Shown one piece after another: positions 11,801 through 22,363 of a stretch of 23,595 bases of DNA (within the stretch, counting starts at the first letter, position 1; the number at the start of each line of letters is the position of its first letter). The notes under the pieces are model-generated. The model had not been told where the DNA came from and did no database searches. It saw only the letters and a program-made list of their open reading frames with translations. Location of the stretch: assembly GCA_003667245.1 (NCBI GenBank), contig RCNN01000448.1:1-23595 (forward strand), in the 5' to 3' direction. Source of the DNA: Heterostelium multicystogenum. Its lineage: Eukaryota > Evosea > Eumycetozoa > Acytosteliales > Acytosteliaceae. The translations under genes and the position numbers were made by a program.

Positions 11801-13360
11801 TTAATCTTTCAATAACACCAGTTATTATATTGAATAATCAAGATGAAATCGATATTTTTATAGATACTACTCTGGTAGGGCAATCCATGACTATTAACAA
11901 ATACTATGGTTCATTTGATCTACCTTTTGGATATGGAACAGGTTCATTATTTACTTTTTCAATAACCAGAATCATCAATAATCAAATGATTTATGCTTCA
12001 TATTCAGCTTTTGATTTAATGAACATGGGAATGGTTTATAGTATAAATAGAATATTCACAAACGATCAACCATTCCTTGAATCAACAACTGACATCATAC
12101 CATATACCAATAGCTTTATGGTATTTGGAAGATCATTAGGTGTAGATTCTAATGCGATTATAGGTTTCATTGATGCTGGAGGTCAAGGATTTCAACCCAT
12201 TCAAATCACATTCCTTTCATCAACCGTTATATCTTTTCCAAATATATTCAACAATGTCAATTCATTCAATATCTATGTAACAGTCAATAGTATTAAATCA
12301 AATACTATAACAGTCAATGTGATCAACATCAAACCAACCATTCAAATATTCCCCTACTCAACACCTGTTGTCTCACCAACACCAACTATCACAAACAAAC
12401 CAAACTCTTGTCCAGGTACCCCAATATGTTCAGGAAGAGGTATATGTAAATCGAGTCATTGTGAGTGTACACCACCCTATTATGGTCCCTCATGTGCATC
12501 TGAACTTGTTTTTAATTCCACCACCTGCCAAACAACCTGAACCATTGACCTTCAACAATATTACTCTTGAAAACAAACTTATTTTTTCTACGATCAAAAT
12601 CTCTACGATAAATGAAATAGATAATAATAATAATGTTGTCAAGAGTTTCACACCAAGCACCTGGGTTGTGAATGATCGTAGCAATACAAGTCATGTAAAA
12701 TACGATTACTCCTCGACTTTGGAAGGTAGATTGACAAACATCAACATTTCAATCGATTTCTTTAAAGATGCCACCAACTATACATTTGGAGACCAACAAT
12801 TTAAACTTGCGCCATCGTCTATCAAATTCACAATTTCATTGTCATCATACAACTTCCAAGATAAACTAAATTTTTTGCAAATCTTAATGGATATGGCAAT
12901 GAATTCAATGGAAGATTCTTGTACTTATCAACAAGTCGATGACAATGACAACGTGCAATGGATATCTTTGAACATCAATGATCAATCACTCTATGCTAGA
13001 TTCATTCCATACGCATTGATTGACAATCGTATTCAATCGATTTCACACAAAGTGGTCAGCAAAAATGATAGTTCAACTTCGTCCACCTCGAAAATAGGAA
13101 TTGTCATTCCAAACTATGACTATAAAGTTGTGATTGATCCTGATTTTTCATACCTAATCGATGTCGACAAACAAAGCTACCAAGAATTGTGCCATACCAC
13201 TACAAATAGTATAACCACAAAGATCATCATTGGTGTAGTTGTTGGTGTTGTTTGTTTAGCAATCCTATCAACAATTATTATATTTATAATCAAAAAACAA
13301 GGTTCATATTATAATATGAAATTAAAGATTATCGAACTTACTAAAATGAATAAAAAATAA
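8897..13360 (+). CDS. ComC-like cell-surface protein: signal peptide, EGF-like, supersandwich domain, one TM
   Basis: Seven exons: 8897-8951, 9036-9665, 9724-10035, 10089-10408, 10472-11152, 11219-11629, 11687-13360; every intron is GT...AG. Three single-T overcalls (T6 10123-10128, T4 10324-10327, T5 12509-12513) must be removed; the length is then 4080 nt, 1359 aa. Order: signal peptide (MISKTFIYFIIISQLVF), long N-glycosylation-rich beta-sandwich ectodomain, a possible IPT/TIG-type domain, one EGF-like domain with six cysteines (12409-12495, CSGRGICKSSHCEC), a region matching the ComC supersandwich domain (~12540-13190), a transmembrane helix (13216-13290, GVVVGVVCLAILSTIIIFII) and a short basic tail. 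This architecture matches dictyostelid ComC/LagC/Tgr-type surface proteins, some of which act in cell-cell signalling or allorecognition. Its own ligand is unknown. It converges on the glutathione reductase gene. Confidence 0.85.
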
Positions 13361-13420
13361 ACTATCATATTTTTAATTTTCAGATTCTACAATTTATAGA
13401 ACATATACAAGTAGAACATA

Positions 13421-13441
13421 TTGTATCTCTATCTGATACAA
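13421..13441. repeat. 7-bp perfect hairpin between convergent gene ends
   Basis: TTGTATC (13421-13427) and GATACAA (13435-13441) are exact reverse complements around a 7-nt loop. The hairpin sits in the 140-bp gap between the ComC-like stop and the glutathione reductase stop. It could mark a shared 3'-end region or be chance. Confidence 0.5.
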
Positions 13442-13500
13442 CCTCTCCTTCTAGTGTATGTATTATTATTTTGAAAATATATTATTCATTTATTGATAAA

Positions 13501-15224
13501 TTATTCTAGCTTTACATAAATAAAAACCAATTCTTCTGAGGCTGTTGGGTGAATTGCACATGTATTATCTAAATCTGATTTCTTTGCACTGTAGAATTTA
13601 ATAAAAAATGATGATGGTGAGTTGATAGTGAAAATAAAGATGAAAAGAAAGATTGACTTACCCCATCTTAATGGCAACAGCAAAACCTTGAATCATTTCA
13701 TCACTACCAATACCAATTGAATGAATTCCAACAACCTTTTCCTCCTTTCCAGTTACAATCAATTTCATGTATGTCTTTGGTTTATAATCATCTACAACTG
13801 CATAATACATATTGGTGAAACTAGAATAGTCAGACGATAGTATTGATTAGTTTAGGGACTCGATAGGTTCATGGTAGAATGCTTACCTGCTATTATAAAC
13901 TTTTACATTGTCTTTACCATATTTTGCAATTGCTTCTTTCTCTGTTAGACCAACAGTTCCAATAGGTGGATGACTGAAAAATAACGGATGGAACATCTTC
14001 ATAGTCAAACTTGAGACCGTCTTGTTTGTTAAAGAGACGTTCAGCGAGACGACGACCTGCAGCAATGGCTACTGGTGTCAACTCCTTCTTTCCAGTGACA
14101 TCACCAACGGCAAATACACCTGGTACTGTGGTAGCTTGAAATTCATCGACATGAATGTGTCCACGCTCGTTCAAAGCAACACCAGCCAAATCTAATCCGA
14201 TACCCTTGACAGATGGATCTCTACCGATTGCCCAGATGACAGTGTCTACTGGTGGCAATTCAGTGTGATTGGTAACAACGATGATTTGTCCATTCTCAGT
14301 CTTTTTCAAGGCAGAGATGGTGGAGTTGGTGACTACATTAATTCCATCGGCAACCATTTGTTCTTGGAGTTTGTGTGCTAGGATATCGTCGAAGGTTCTC
14401 AAGAAATGGTCGTGTCTGATAACCAAAGTAGATTTGCTTCCGAGGATATTGAGAATTCCAACGAGCTCAACTGCGATATATCCTGCACCAATGACTGCAA
14501 CAGACTTTGGAAGATCCTCTAACTCAAAGAATCCATCTGAAGTGATACCAAGCTCTGCACCTGGAACTTGTGGAATCTGTGGATATCCTCCAGTTGCAAT
14601 CAAAATGTTGTCAGCAGTGTAGGTTTGTCCGTCGACCTCAATTTGTTTTGGTCCGGTGAATTTTCCCCAACCGTTGATGGTCTTGACTTGAGATCCAGAC
14701 AACATGTTGTTGTAGATACCATTGAGACGAGCAATGTAGGCATCACGATTCTTCTTGATGGTTGGCCAGTGGTAGGTGATTTTGTCGGTACCCTCGAATC
14801 CATAGAAAGGAGCAGCATGTAGGGCTTCTTTAATGGTGGCGGCATTCCACATTACCTTCTTTGGCACACAACCAACATTGACGCAGGTACCACCCATTCT
14901 GGTCTTCTCAATCAAACCGACCTTGACACCGTATTTGGCGGCACGTCTAGCAGTGGCAATACCACCACTACCACCACCCAAAACCAAAAAATTGAAATGA
15001 TTATCGGAACTTGATGAACTCATTATATATCTTCTAAAACTACTTCTATTACTTAACAAAGAGATACTACAACAACTATGACTTGACAACAATATATTAC
15101 CACTATTATTGCTACTAATACTATTTATACTTCTTCTTATAATACTATTAATATTATTGTTATTATTATTATTACTTTTATAACTATGATTATTGAACAA
15201 TAATGCTAATGATCTTGAAATCAT
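13501..15224 (-). CDS. gsr: Glutathione reductase, with mitochondrial-type presequence
   Basis: NADPH-dependent flavoenzyme that reduces glutathione disulfide. Exons on the minus strand: 15224-13887, 13820-13662, 13588-13501; introns have GTAAGC/GTAAGT donors and CTAG/CAG acceptors. Removing one base from the A5 run at 13977-13981 restores [12 protein letters not shown] and gives 527 aa. Motifs: FAD-binding GGGSGG (~83-88), redox-active disulfide CVNVGC (Cys114/Cys119), NADPH-binding GAGYIAVE, second FAD motif VFAVGDV, and HPTASEE with the catalytic His (~512). The first ATG (15224) adds about 67 residues beginning [17 protein letters not shown], rich in Ser/Asn/Arg and poor in acids, typical of a mitochondrial targeting sequence. 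A second ATG (15023) would give a 460-aa form, the usual cytosolic length. The codon at 15251 that extends the frame is TTG, not ATG. Confidence 0.95.
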
Positions 15225-15482
15225 TATTCTTGCAAGAATTAAAGTACTCAAAGTCCCTAATTAATAATGCTGAATTGTTGGAGTTCAAAAAAAATTAATT
15301 AAATTGAAATAATTTTTAATAGATTTGTTTTTGCAAAAGAATACGCTTCTACAACAGTAAAATCCATTCCATTGGAATCTCGGGTTGATTCAAGTAAATT
15401 AATGTGGAGTCTACACTACACTGTTGGACCAGTGACCTTTTTTTTCAATTTATTTTGTGCAAAGCAGACCAACTATATTTGG

Positions 15483-18445
15483 TCAATCATCGTCAAAGAA
15501 TGATTGTTTAGGTTTCTGCAGTGGTCGTTCATCTGCTGCTACTGCTGCCTTGGACTTGGTCGATGAATTCGATGATGCTTTTGATTTTGATTTTGTTGAT
15601 GTGATTGAATTCGTAACTAGTTCCTCAGAAGTGGTGGTTGTTGCGGTTGTCGTAGACTCTTCTGCTGAAGTGCTGCTATTGTTGCCAAATAGAGAGAAAA
15701 TATTAAAAGCGCCTTCTGTTGTCGATGATGATGGTGCTGTAGATGTTGGATTGTTGGTAGATGAAACTACTTGGTCATTGCTACTGCTGTCTCCATTGAA
15801 GAGCGATCTCCATGATTTCATTACTTGTGTTTTCTTCTTAGTTGGCTGGTTCTCTATGGGAGCCGGTTGTGTAACGATGGGCTTTGGATTGGAAGCTGAT
15901 GGTGTTGTCTTTTTGCTATTATTAATCTTTTCGGTTTGTTCTTGATTTGATTTCTTGTTATTGTTGTTGTTTGGTTTGTTATCATTCTTAGTATCATTAA
16001 CAGATGGTGCAGTGGGTTGCTCTTGTTCTTTTGGTTGTGTAGTTTCTTGTTTGTTGGCATTCTGTTTCTTCTTTGGCTCCGGTTTTTTGCCTAGTTCAAA
16101 TGCTTTACTCAACTCTGAAAGTGGATCGTATCTTCCAATCTTCTTCCATTCTCTGTTGATTGGTTCCTCTGGCACTTGCTCTTGTTCATAATTGTTATTC
16201 CACTTATTATTATTATTACTCCATTTATCATTCTTGTTATTGTTCCATCTATCGTTCTTATTGCCATTATCCTCCCAACCAGAATTGTTATTCCATTTGT
16301 CATTCTTGTTGGTGTTCCATTTATCATTTTTATTGTTGGTGCTACTGTTATTCCATTTGTTATTGCTGTTATCTTCCCAACCTGCATTTGGATCAGCATC
16401 ATAGTTATTCCATTTGTTATTCTTATTATTATTATTATTGTTCCATTGTTGATTATCATCATAGTATTGGTCATCATTATAATAGTTATCGTTGCTGTTT
16501 GTGTTGTAGAAAGGATTATCTTCTGATCTTTTGGCATTGTTATTCCATTTGTTATTGTTGTTTGATTCTTGTTGTCTTGTATTATTGTTGTTATTCTTTT
16601 TATTCCACTGATTGTCATTTTCATATCCACCTTCTTCTGCCCATTCATCTTCATAGTATTGAGCTTTGCCTTGATTGTTATTCCATTGATTGTTGTTACT
16701 GTAGTTGTTGTAGTCGTTCTTTTTGTCGTTCTTTATGTCATTCCTCTTTGCAGTAGCATCTTCATCATCGCTGAATGTTACAAGATCATCACCATTGGGT
16801 TCAGGTAGTTTTGGTGCTGACTTATTGAGCTCCATCATTCTCTTCTTGAAGGCTTCCTGTCTCTTTCTCTCACCATCTTCTGCAGATTGCTTCTTAATTT
16901 CATAGCTCTGGGATTTACCATGCTCCTCTTCACCTTCATAGTATTCGTCTTCTCCTTGATAGTATTCACCATCTTCATTATAATATTCGCCTTGGTCCTC
17001 GCCCTGTCCTTCGCCTTCAGCATATCCATCCTCGTCCTCAAATGAAACTACTGGGAGCTCAGTCTCTTGAGGCGTTGCTATTGCACCGTATCTAGTACGG
17101 AAGTCAGCACCCTTAGTGTTGTTTCTCTTCAAACTACCGATGAGACCATTGCTGTAGTCATTGATCAACGACTTGAATTTGTCGACATATGAATGCAGAA
17201 TCTTCTTTTCAATTCTTTCTCTCTTCTTTCTCTGGAGCTCGTCTTGGGCTTTCTTCTTCTGATATTCCTCTTCCATCTCTTGCTCCTCCTTCAGCTGTTT
17301 ATCAATCTTCTCTTGTGCTTCTTTCTGTTCCTGCTCCACCATCTTCTCCCACCTATTACAACAAAGTGTCAGTATTGATAAGAGTATCCAAAGATCAACA
17401 TGTAATCACATCGACTTACTTTTTCTTGTAGTGCAAAGAAGCTTTGGCAATGGTCAACACAGAACCCTTCCACTTGGTCTTATTCAATGAATTCAATACT
17501 GAACAATTATATTGTCAATGTTAGTTGAGTTTATCTAAAGATTGTTGCCACTCATACTTACATAATGTTAAAGCATCTTGTGATTGGAAAAAGATATCTG
17601 CAAATGCAAAACCTTTGTATACTTTCGTTGCTTCATCAAAGATTCGATCAAGCTTCTCTACTTTACATTGGCTCGAAATTCCTGTAAACAGCTTTGAAAC
17701 CTCTTCTAACTGTACATTTTCAGAGAGTCCACCAATATACATTCTAAGAGTGGTTGGGAAAACAATGGGTTCGACAACTGGCACCACTTGCTCCTTTTCT
17801 TTAGGCTCCTTTGCGTGTTGCTTGTTCTTCTTCTCTTTCTTTGGATGCGATTGAATCGGTGTTGTTTCGACCTCATCAAAATCAATAATATCATCGGCAA
17901 TCGACTCTTTCTCACTATAACTTTCATTGTAAGATCTCTCGTTATATCTTTCATTGAACCTGTCTCCTCTGTTTCCTCTATCTCCTCTGTCTCCTCTTGT
18001 TTGTTGTTGTTTCTTATTGTTCTGGGGTTGGTTGTATTGATTATAGCCTTTGTAGGAAGACGACACTGCACCATCAGATGTACTGTTATCATCTAAATGC
18101 TTCTCCTGCTCCAGTCGTTTCAATCTCTTCTGCTCTCTCTCTTGCTCCTTCTTGTTTTCCAATCCCGGAATGCGCTCTGCTTTCTTCTTTCTGTCATTGT
18201 TTGTTATTATATATATTCTCGTCGAAACCAGAGTTTTCCTTGTCCTCGGTAGCCGGGACACTGCTGCTGCTGCTTGGCTCCACGTAGAATTGGTTGTCCT
18301 TCTTTCTCTTGCTTGAAGGTTTTTCTTCGACCCACTGATTCAAGTACTGATTCTGATTGTTGGTCAACGACAGTGGCTTGACTTCCTTTTCAGCGTGATC
18401 CATCAAGCTACTCATGATGTCGAATCTGAAATCGAAATCATCCAT
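15483..18445 (-). CDS. nol8: NOL8-like nucleolar RNA-binding protein (RRM)
   Basis: Exons on the minus strand: 18445-17562, 17498-17420, 17352-15483. Introns of 63 and 67 nt have GTAAGT donors. Removing one base from the run at 18200-18202 joins the N-terminal frame to NNDRKKKAERIPG and gives 943 aa. One RRM at ~229-312 has RNP2 (MYIGGL) and RNP1 (KGFAFADI); its last strand, NKTKWKGSVLTIAKA, closely resembles the NOL8 family, which acts in nucleoli in ribosome biogenesis. A charged helix follows (~322-375), then an acidic Tyr/Glu/Asp tract (~424-466), the Asn/Trp tract (~544-705) and a conserved-looking REWKKIGRYDPLSE block. The C terminus (FFDDD) is acidic. The start is the first true ATG; the frame upstream begins with TTG. 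In animal NOL8 the RRM is nearer the N terminus, so the ~228-residue leader is unusual. Confidence 0.85.
16200..16685 (-). repeat. Asn/Trp-rich low-complexity tract (WNNN units) inside NOL8-like gene
   Basis: AAT/AAC-rich repeat DNA coding for irregular units such as KNDKWNNN, NKWNNN and GWEDN. Fourteen tryptophans fall within about 162 residues. The opposite strand shows long open frames here only because the repeat lacks stops on that strand. Confidence 0.88.
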
Positions 18446-19323
18446 GATTGTATCTCTTGTCCTAAGTATTTGATTTACACCAAATACCACCAATAACTAT
18501 ATCTATACTAATGTTGATTAACACACAATCCATCAATACAAGTCTTTGGTATTCGTTCGTTTTTTTTGGATTTTTTTCATTTTTTTAGATTATTCTAAAT
18601 TGGTAAAAAATCAAATTGATTTTTGTTTTTCAAAGCAACTTAAACCTCAACTGAACTGTGGACCAAACCAGCACAGCAACTCTTTGACATGACTTTTTAA
18701 TTTTGTCCAAATTGTTTTGTTTTTGTTTGATTTTATATTATTACTTTGGCCAAAAGTGAGTATTAAATAATATTACTTGTATTAAGTAGATAATCAATTG
18801 ATCAATAGTAAAAGTTGGACCATTTACAATAGCTTAATCTATACTACTTCTACATCATTGGTCGAGTATTTATCAAATCAGTCGTAGTCAGTCAAACAAA
18901 CAAACAAAACAAATTAAGAATTTGTATTAAATTAATTAAATTTCAATTCAGATAAAATTAGAAGTGAAGTTTACGAACAACACTATACTATTGTACCAAT
19001 CCATTACCATTATTATTATTATTATTATCATTATTATTATTACAAAGAAAAATACCACATTTCAATTCATTACACCCCCGCACATCTCACTAAACTACGA
19101 CCACCACCAATACACACCACCCAAATACATTTCATTATAGCAATATACATTTCATTTGATTTACACATATTTAGGATTACTTTTATTTATTTTGATCTAA
19201 AGAGAACTTTCAAAGGTATTAAATATATATTTAAAATTCATTTCCACTCACTATTTGCTTTGAATTAATTGTATTTGCTATAAGGTTTTACTTTATTTCA
19301 ATACATTTCAATTGGACTGACTA
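18446..19323. other. Divergent intergenic region (shared upstream region of NOL8-like and PRA1 genes)
   Basis: 878 bp between two start codons pointing apart, so it should contain both promoters. It has T-runs on the NOL8 side (18560-18590), an (ATT)n tract at 19009-19042 and a C/A-rich stretch (~19070-19130) on the PRA1 side. No gene or RNA gene was recognised. Confidence 0.7.
19009..19042. repeat. (ATT)n trinucleotide repeat
   Basis: About eleven ATT units with one TCA interruption, some 280 bp upstream of the PRA1-family start codon. Confidence 0.9.
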
Positions 19324-20435
19324 ATGACTGATAACGATAACAGCTATACACAAAGAACACACCAACAAAGAGAAGAGCATTTGCAATCTTCTACTTTTTT
19401 AGATAACGACACTAGTCTGCCACTACCACCTCCATTACAACCATACAATCATCAACAACTACAACAACAACAAACGTTAGATAATAATATTGATATTGAT
19501 GTTGATAGCTCTTATTCCAATACCGATACTAATACTAATATGAACGACTTATCTCCCCTACTACCACAACAACAACAACAGATGAACAGCAATAATAGCT
19601 TTGAGTTTAACAGTAATGTTGTTGGTGAAACAGGTGCAAACAGCGGAACCAATGTAAACAACAGCACTCCAGTCTCACCACCATCCTTCATCACAGGAGG
19701 TGGATCCACTCTCAACTCTAGCTCAACACAAACAGGATCATCATTACATCAACGTTTGAATTTCAATGTTATCACCTCGAAGGTCAAGGAGTTCAAAGAC
19801 ACTCGTCTCCAGAACACTCGTGACTGGAGTGTATTCGTTGGAAAGAGAGATAAATATGGACTTCCAACCATGAGTTCCGCACCAGAGCGTGTCAAAGAGA
19901 ACATCATCTACTTCCAAACAAACTATTTGATCCTCTTTTTCATTTTTGCAACCTATGTCATGTACGTATATGACAAATGTCATGTTTATTACAATGAGGC
20001 ATTGCGCTAACGAACATGCTCCCCTATTTCCATTTGTAGTTTTACAAAGCCATTGTTTTTATTACTATTAGTATTGTTGGCTCTCATTCATATATATCTT
20101 AACTACATAAATCCAGATCTACCAGATATTCAAAAGAAGATTGGAATTGGACTTCAAGTTATCCTATCAGTTTACTTTTTATTGTCTGCAGGTTCCGACA
20201 TTGTTTGGTTGATTGGTGCAACTTTATCAAGTATGTTAATAACCATTTTATTCGACACTGGATTCTAGACCTCGTTTTATGTCAAATCCTCAAACAGAAT
20301 CAATCAATACCATTACTAATCATTATACCAATTAAATTAAATTAAATCATTTTAGTTGTATTATTGCACGCAGCATTCCATGTTCCACAATCAACAGACG
20401 ACTCACAAGTTTCATTCGGTAACAGTTCTGTCTAA
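19324..20435 (+). CDS. PRA1-family (prenylated Rab acceptor) membrane protein
   Basis: Exons 19324-19961, 20040-20230 and 20356-20435 encode 302 aa with no frame errors. Splicing joins FATYV-I-FTKPLFLLL and GATLS-I-VLLHAAFHVP, restoring the PRA1 fold. The C-terminal half has the family signatures: RVKENIIYFQTNYLIL before the first hydrophobic hairpin, FTKP in its turn, and a second hairpin (IGLQVILSVYFLLSAGSDIVW, WLIGATLS). PRA1 proteins sit in ER/Golgi membranes and act with prenylated Rab GTPases in vesicle traffic. The N-terminal ~140 residues are a Gln/Asn/Ser-rich extension absent from typical 150-200-aa members; the conserved part starts near SKVKEFKDTR. The stop overlaps AATAAA (20434-20439). 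The gene converges on the ERAL1-like gene with a 115-bp gap. Confidence 0.95.
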
Positions 20436-20550
20436 TAAATTATAACATTCCATCCTTTCAACTAAATATATAAATAATATTAATAATAAAAGATTACTAT
20501 TTTTATGTAAAATGGATTTAGGTAAATTTAAATTAGATAGATATGTTTAT

Positions 20551-21910
20551 TTAATCATCATATTGCTCTGATTTCTTTACTTTAACTGTTAAAAACAAAT
20601 GTATACGACGATTAAATACTTTCTCCAATTCTTTTCTCGATTCGAAATAGATTGACTTGATGGTTTGTCCGTTTTTACCTAACAACGCTGATTTATGTGA
20701 GTCTTTCTTTACAATTAAATCATGATCGATTCTCAAGTCACCATTTACAAATGTAGTCCATCCAATTGTATTTTGTGTAACTAGATAAGGGATTTCCAAT
20801 CTCATCTTTTCGTAAATCTTCTCTTTTATAATTTCTGAAGCTCTAAATATATCTGTTTGATCAGTTTTCTATATGTTGGATTTATATTAATAATGAAAGA
20901 GTGAAGGGGTCAGTTCTACTTGTTGTTTGAAATCTCTTGTTCAAATATTATCTATTTAAACTTACAATTTCATCGTTAAATTCCCATTTTCCATCGATTG
21001 CTTTGGATAATATATATTGTTTGAGTGTGTCAATGTGTATGTTATTGGTTGCAGATGTAATGAATGTGTCGGTGAAAATGTTTCCTTCGTTCAGTTTGGA
21101 AATGAGGTAGAGCAGTCCGTCCTTCTGTTTGACGAGATCCACCTTGTTGATGACCAAAATAAACTCCTTAGAAAGATTGGATTCGTTGTAGTTTCTCATT
21201 TCTTTCAAAAGATTGATCATCTGACTCTCAAGCTCAGAGAGAATGTGGTTTGTGTCACCATAGTTATCTTGTGATGCATCGACAACCAGCAAAACCAAGT
21301 CAGCTTCTTTTACAACGCTCCATGCCATGTTGACAAACTCTCTGATCTTAGACTTCTTCTCAAAGTGCTTCATGATACCCGGCGTATCATGGAACACCAC
21401 TTGCGTCTTATCGTCGGTCAAAATTCCGACAATGTTATCACGTGTGGTGTGCTCACGACTCGAAACAGCACTCACCTTCTCGCCAATGATTGTGTTGACC
21501 AGAGATGATTTTCCAGCATTGGGAGCACCAATGACAGCTACATTCAGTCGCTTTTGTCCCTCTGTTGAAGGTGGTTCTTTCATCGTCAACATTAATTCAG
21601 CAAAATCTATTTATGATAGTTAGATTATGATTAGTCGACAGTTGATCGCTCCTTTTGCTTTGTATGTTCTATATGTACTTGGTGAAGTGATATTATAGTT
21701 TCTTACTACTCTCTTATATTGTGGAGGATTAAGCTTTTGTCCTTTCTCTTTGATTTTGAGTTGCTGGTGCTCCAGTTCTTCTAATTGATGTTGCTTTGGA
21801 TCGACTTGCTTGGTGTACCTCTTCATGATAACCATGCACCTCTTTGGGAGCAATGGTCCAACATCTCTATATGAAATAAATTTTGTTACACTAGATAAAC
21901 ATTTAAACAT
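20551..21910 (-). CDS. eral1: Era-type GTPase with KH domain (ERAL1-like)
   Basis: Exons on the minus strand: 21910-21679, 21606-20966, 20868-20551, giving 396 aa. GTPase motifs: G1 GAPNAGKS (~104-111), switch Thr in HTTRDN, G3 DTPG, G4 NKVD, G5 SATN. A C-terminal type-2 KH domain carries the LLGKNGQTIK loop. Era proteins bind small-subunit rRNA and help assemble the small ribosomal subunit; in eukaryotes the animal homologue ERAL1 works in mitochondria. The first ~77 residues are basic (MFKCLSSVTKFISYRD; KRCMVIMKRYTK) and fit a mitochondrial presequence, though no cleavage site is evident. The first intron is taken as 72 nt with a GTACAT donor; an alternative GTCGAC donor would leave only 33 nt but keep the frame. 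The 97-nt second intron has a GTAAGT donor. Confidence 0.93.
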
Positions 21911-22031
21911 CTTATGCTTTCGTTCGATATAGTTGTAATATCGGTTTTATTAAAAACGGAAGACATATTACTACTAAAATTTAAGTAATATAGTATTTAA
22001 TAATTAATTTTATCGAAATTAAGTTAATATG

Positions 22032-22057
22032 TTTTATTCAAACTCACATGAATAAAA
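22032..22057. repeat. 9-bp perfect inverted repeat upstream of tRNA-Gly
   Basis: TTTTATTCA (22032-22040) and TGAATAAAA (22049-22057) are exact reverse complements with an 8-nt loop. They lie about 75 bp before the tRNA gene in AT-rich DNA. Function unknown; chance is possible. Confidence 0.45.
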
Positions 22058-22132
22058 ATTTGACATTTCCTTTGTAAATCTATTAATAATAAAAACATTA
22101 ATATCACAAATTTTCTAAAATTCAATCAAAAA

Positions 22133-22203
22133 GCGTTGTTGGTCTAGTGGCAGAATTCTTGCCTACCAAGCAGGAGACCCGGGTTCGATTCCCGGACAAC
22201 GCA
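22133..22203 (+). tRNA. tRNA-Gly, anticodon ACC as read
   Basis: A 71-nt cloverleaf. The acceptor stem GCGTTGT pairs with ACAACGC over seven bases, with discriminator A. The D arm contains AGTGGCAG, the anticodon stem is CTTGC/GCAGG, and the T arm CCGGG-TTCGATT-CCCGG is perfect and contains the B box. The anticodon loop is C-T-A-C-C-A-A: the base after U33 is A, so the anticodon is ACC, reading GGU. There is no intron. The overall sequence resembles eukaryotic tRNA-Gly(GCC)/(UCC). Glycine identity is firm; position 34 deserves checking. Confidence 0.95.
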
Positions 22204-22207
22204 TTTT
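22204..22207 (+). terminator. RNA polymerase III terminator of tRNA-Gly
   Basis: A TTTT run follows the discriminator base directly, the standard Pol III stop signal. Confidence 0.85.
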
Positions 22208-22363
22208 ATATGTAAAGTATTTTACCGGATACGGGATTTCTACAATTTATGATTGTAACAACAACACAATTTTACAATAATTTATAAAAATATCAATTTT
22301 ACAAAAAAAACACCTTAAAAGGAAAAACCGAAAGAATCTTAATCAGATTAATAATTTACTACA

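Noticed and set aside
14269..14822. + strand open frames opposite glutathione reductase
   Set aside because: They overlap fully with a highly conserved enzyme on the other strand and show no recognisable protein features.
15225..15251. Upstream extension of glutathione reductase starting at 15251
   Set aside because: The codon there is TTG; the first ATG is at 15224 and already begins a good presequence.
15375..15395. B-box-like string GGGTTGATTC suggesting a second tRNA
   Set aside because: The B-box match is imperfect and no acceptor, D or anticodon stems can be formed around it.
16160..16808. Long + strand open frames rich in Tyr/Cys/Ile opposite the NOL8-like gene
   Set aside because: They are the antisense of AAT/AAC-rich repeat DNA, which has few stops on that strand; no domain, splice logic or start context supports them.
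18446..18493. Upstream extension of the NOL8-like protein
   Set aside because: It starts at TTG (18493); the first true ATG is 18445, followed by a sensible acidic N terminus.
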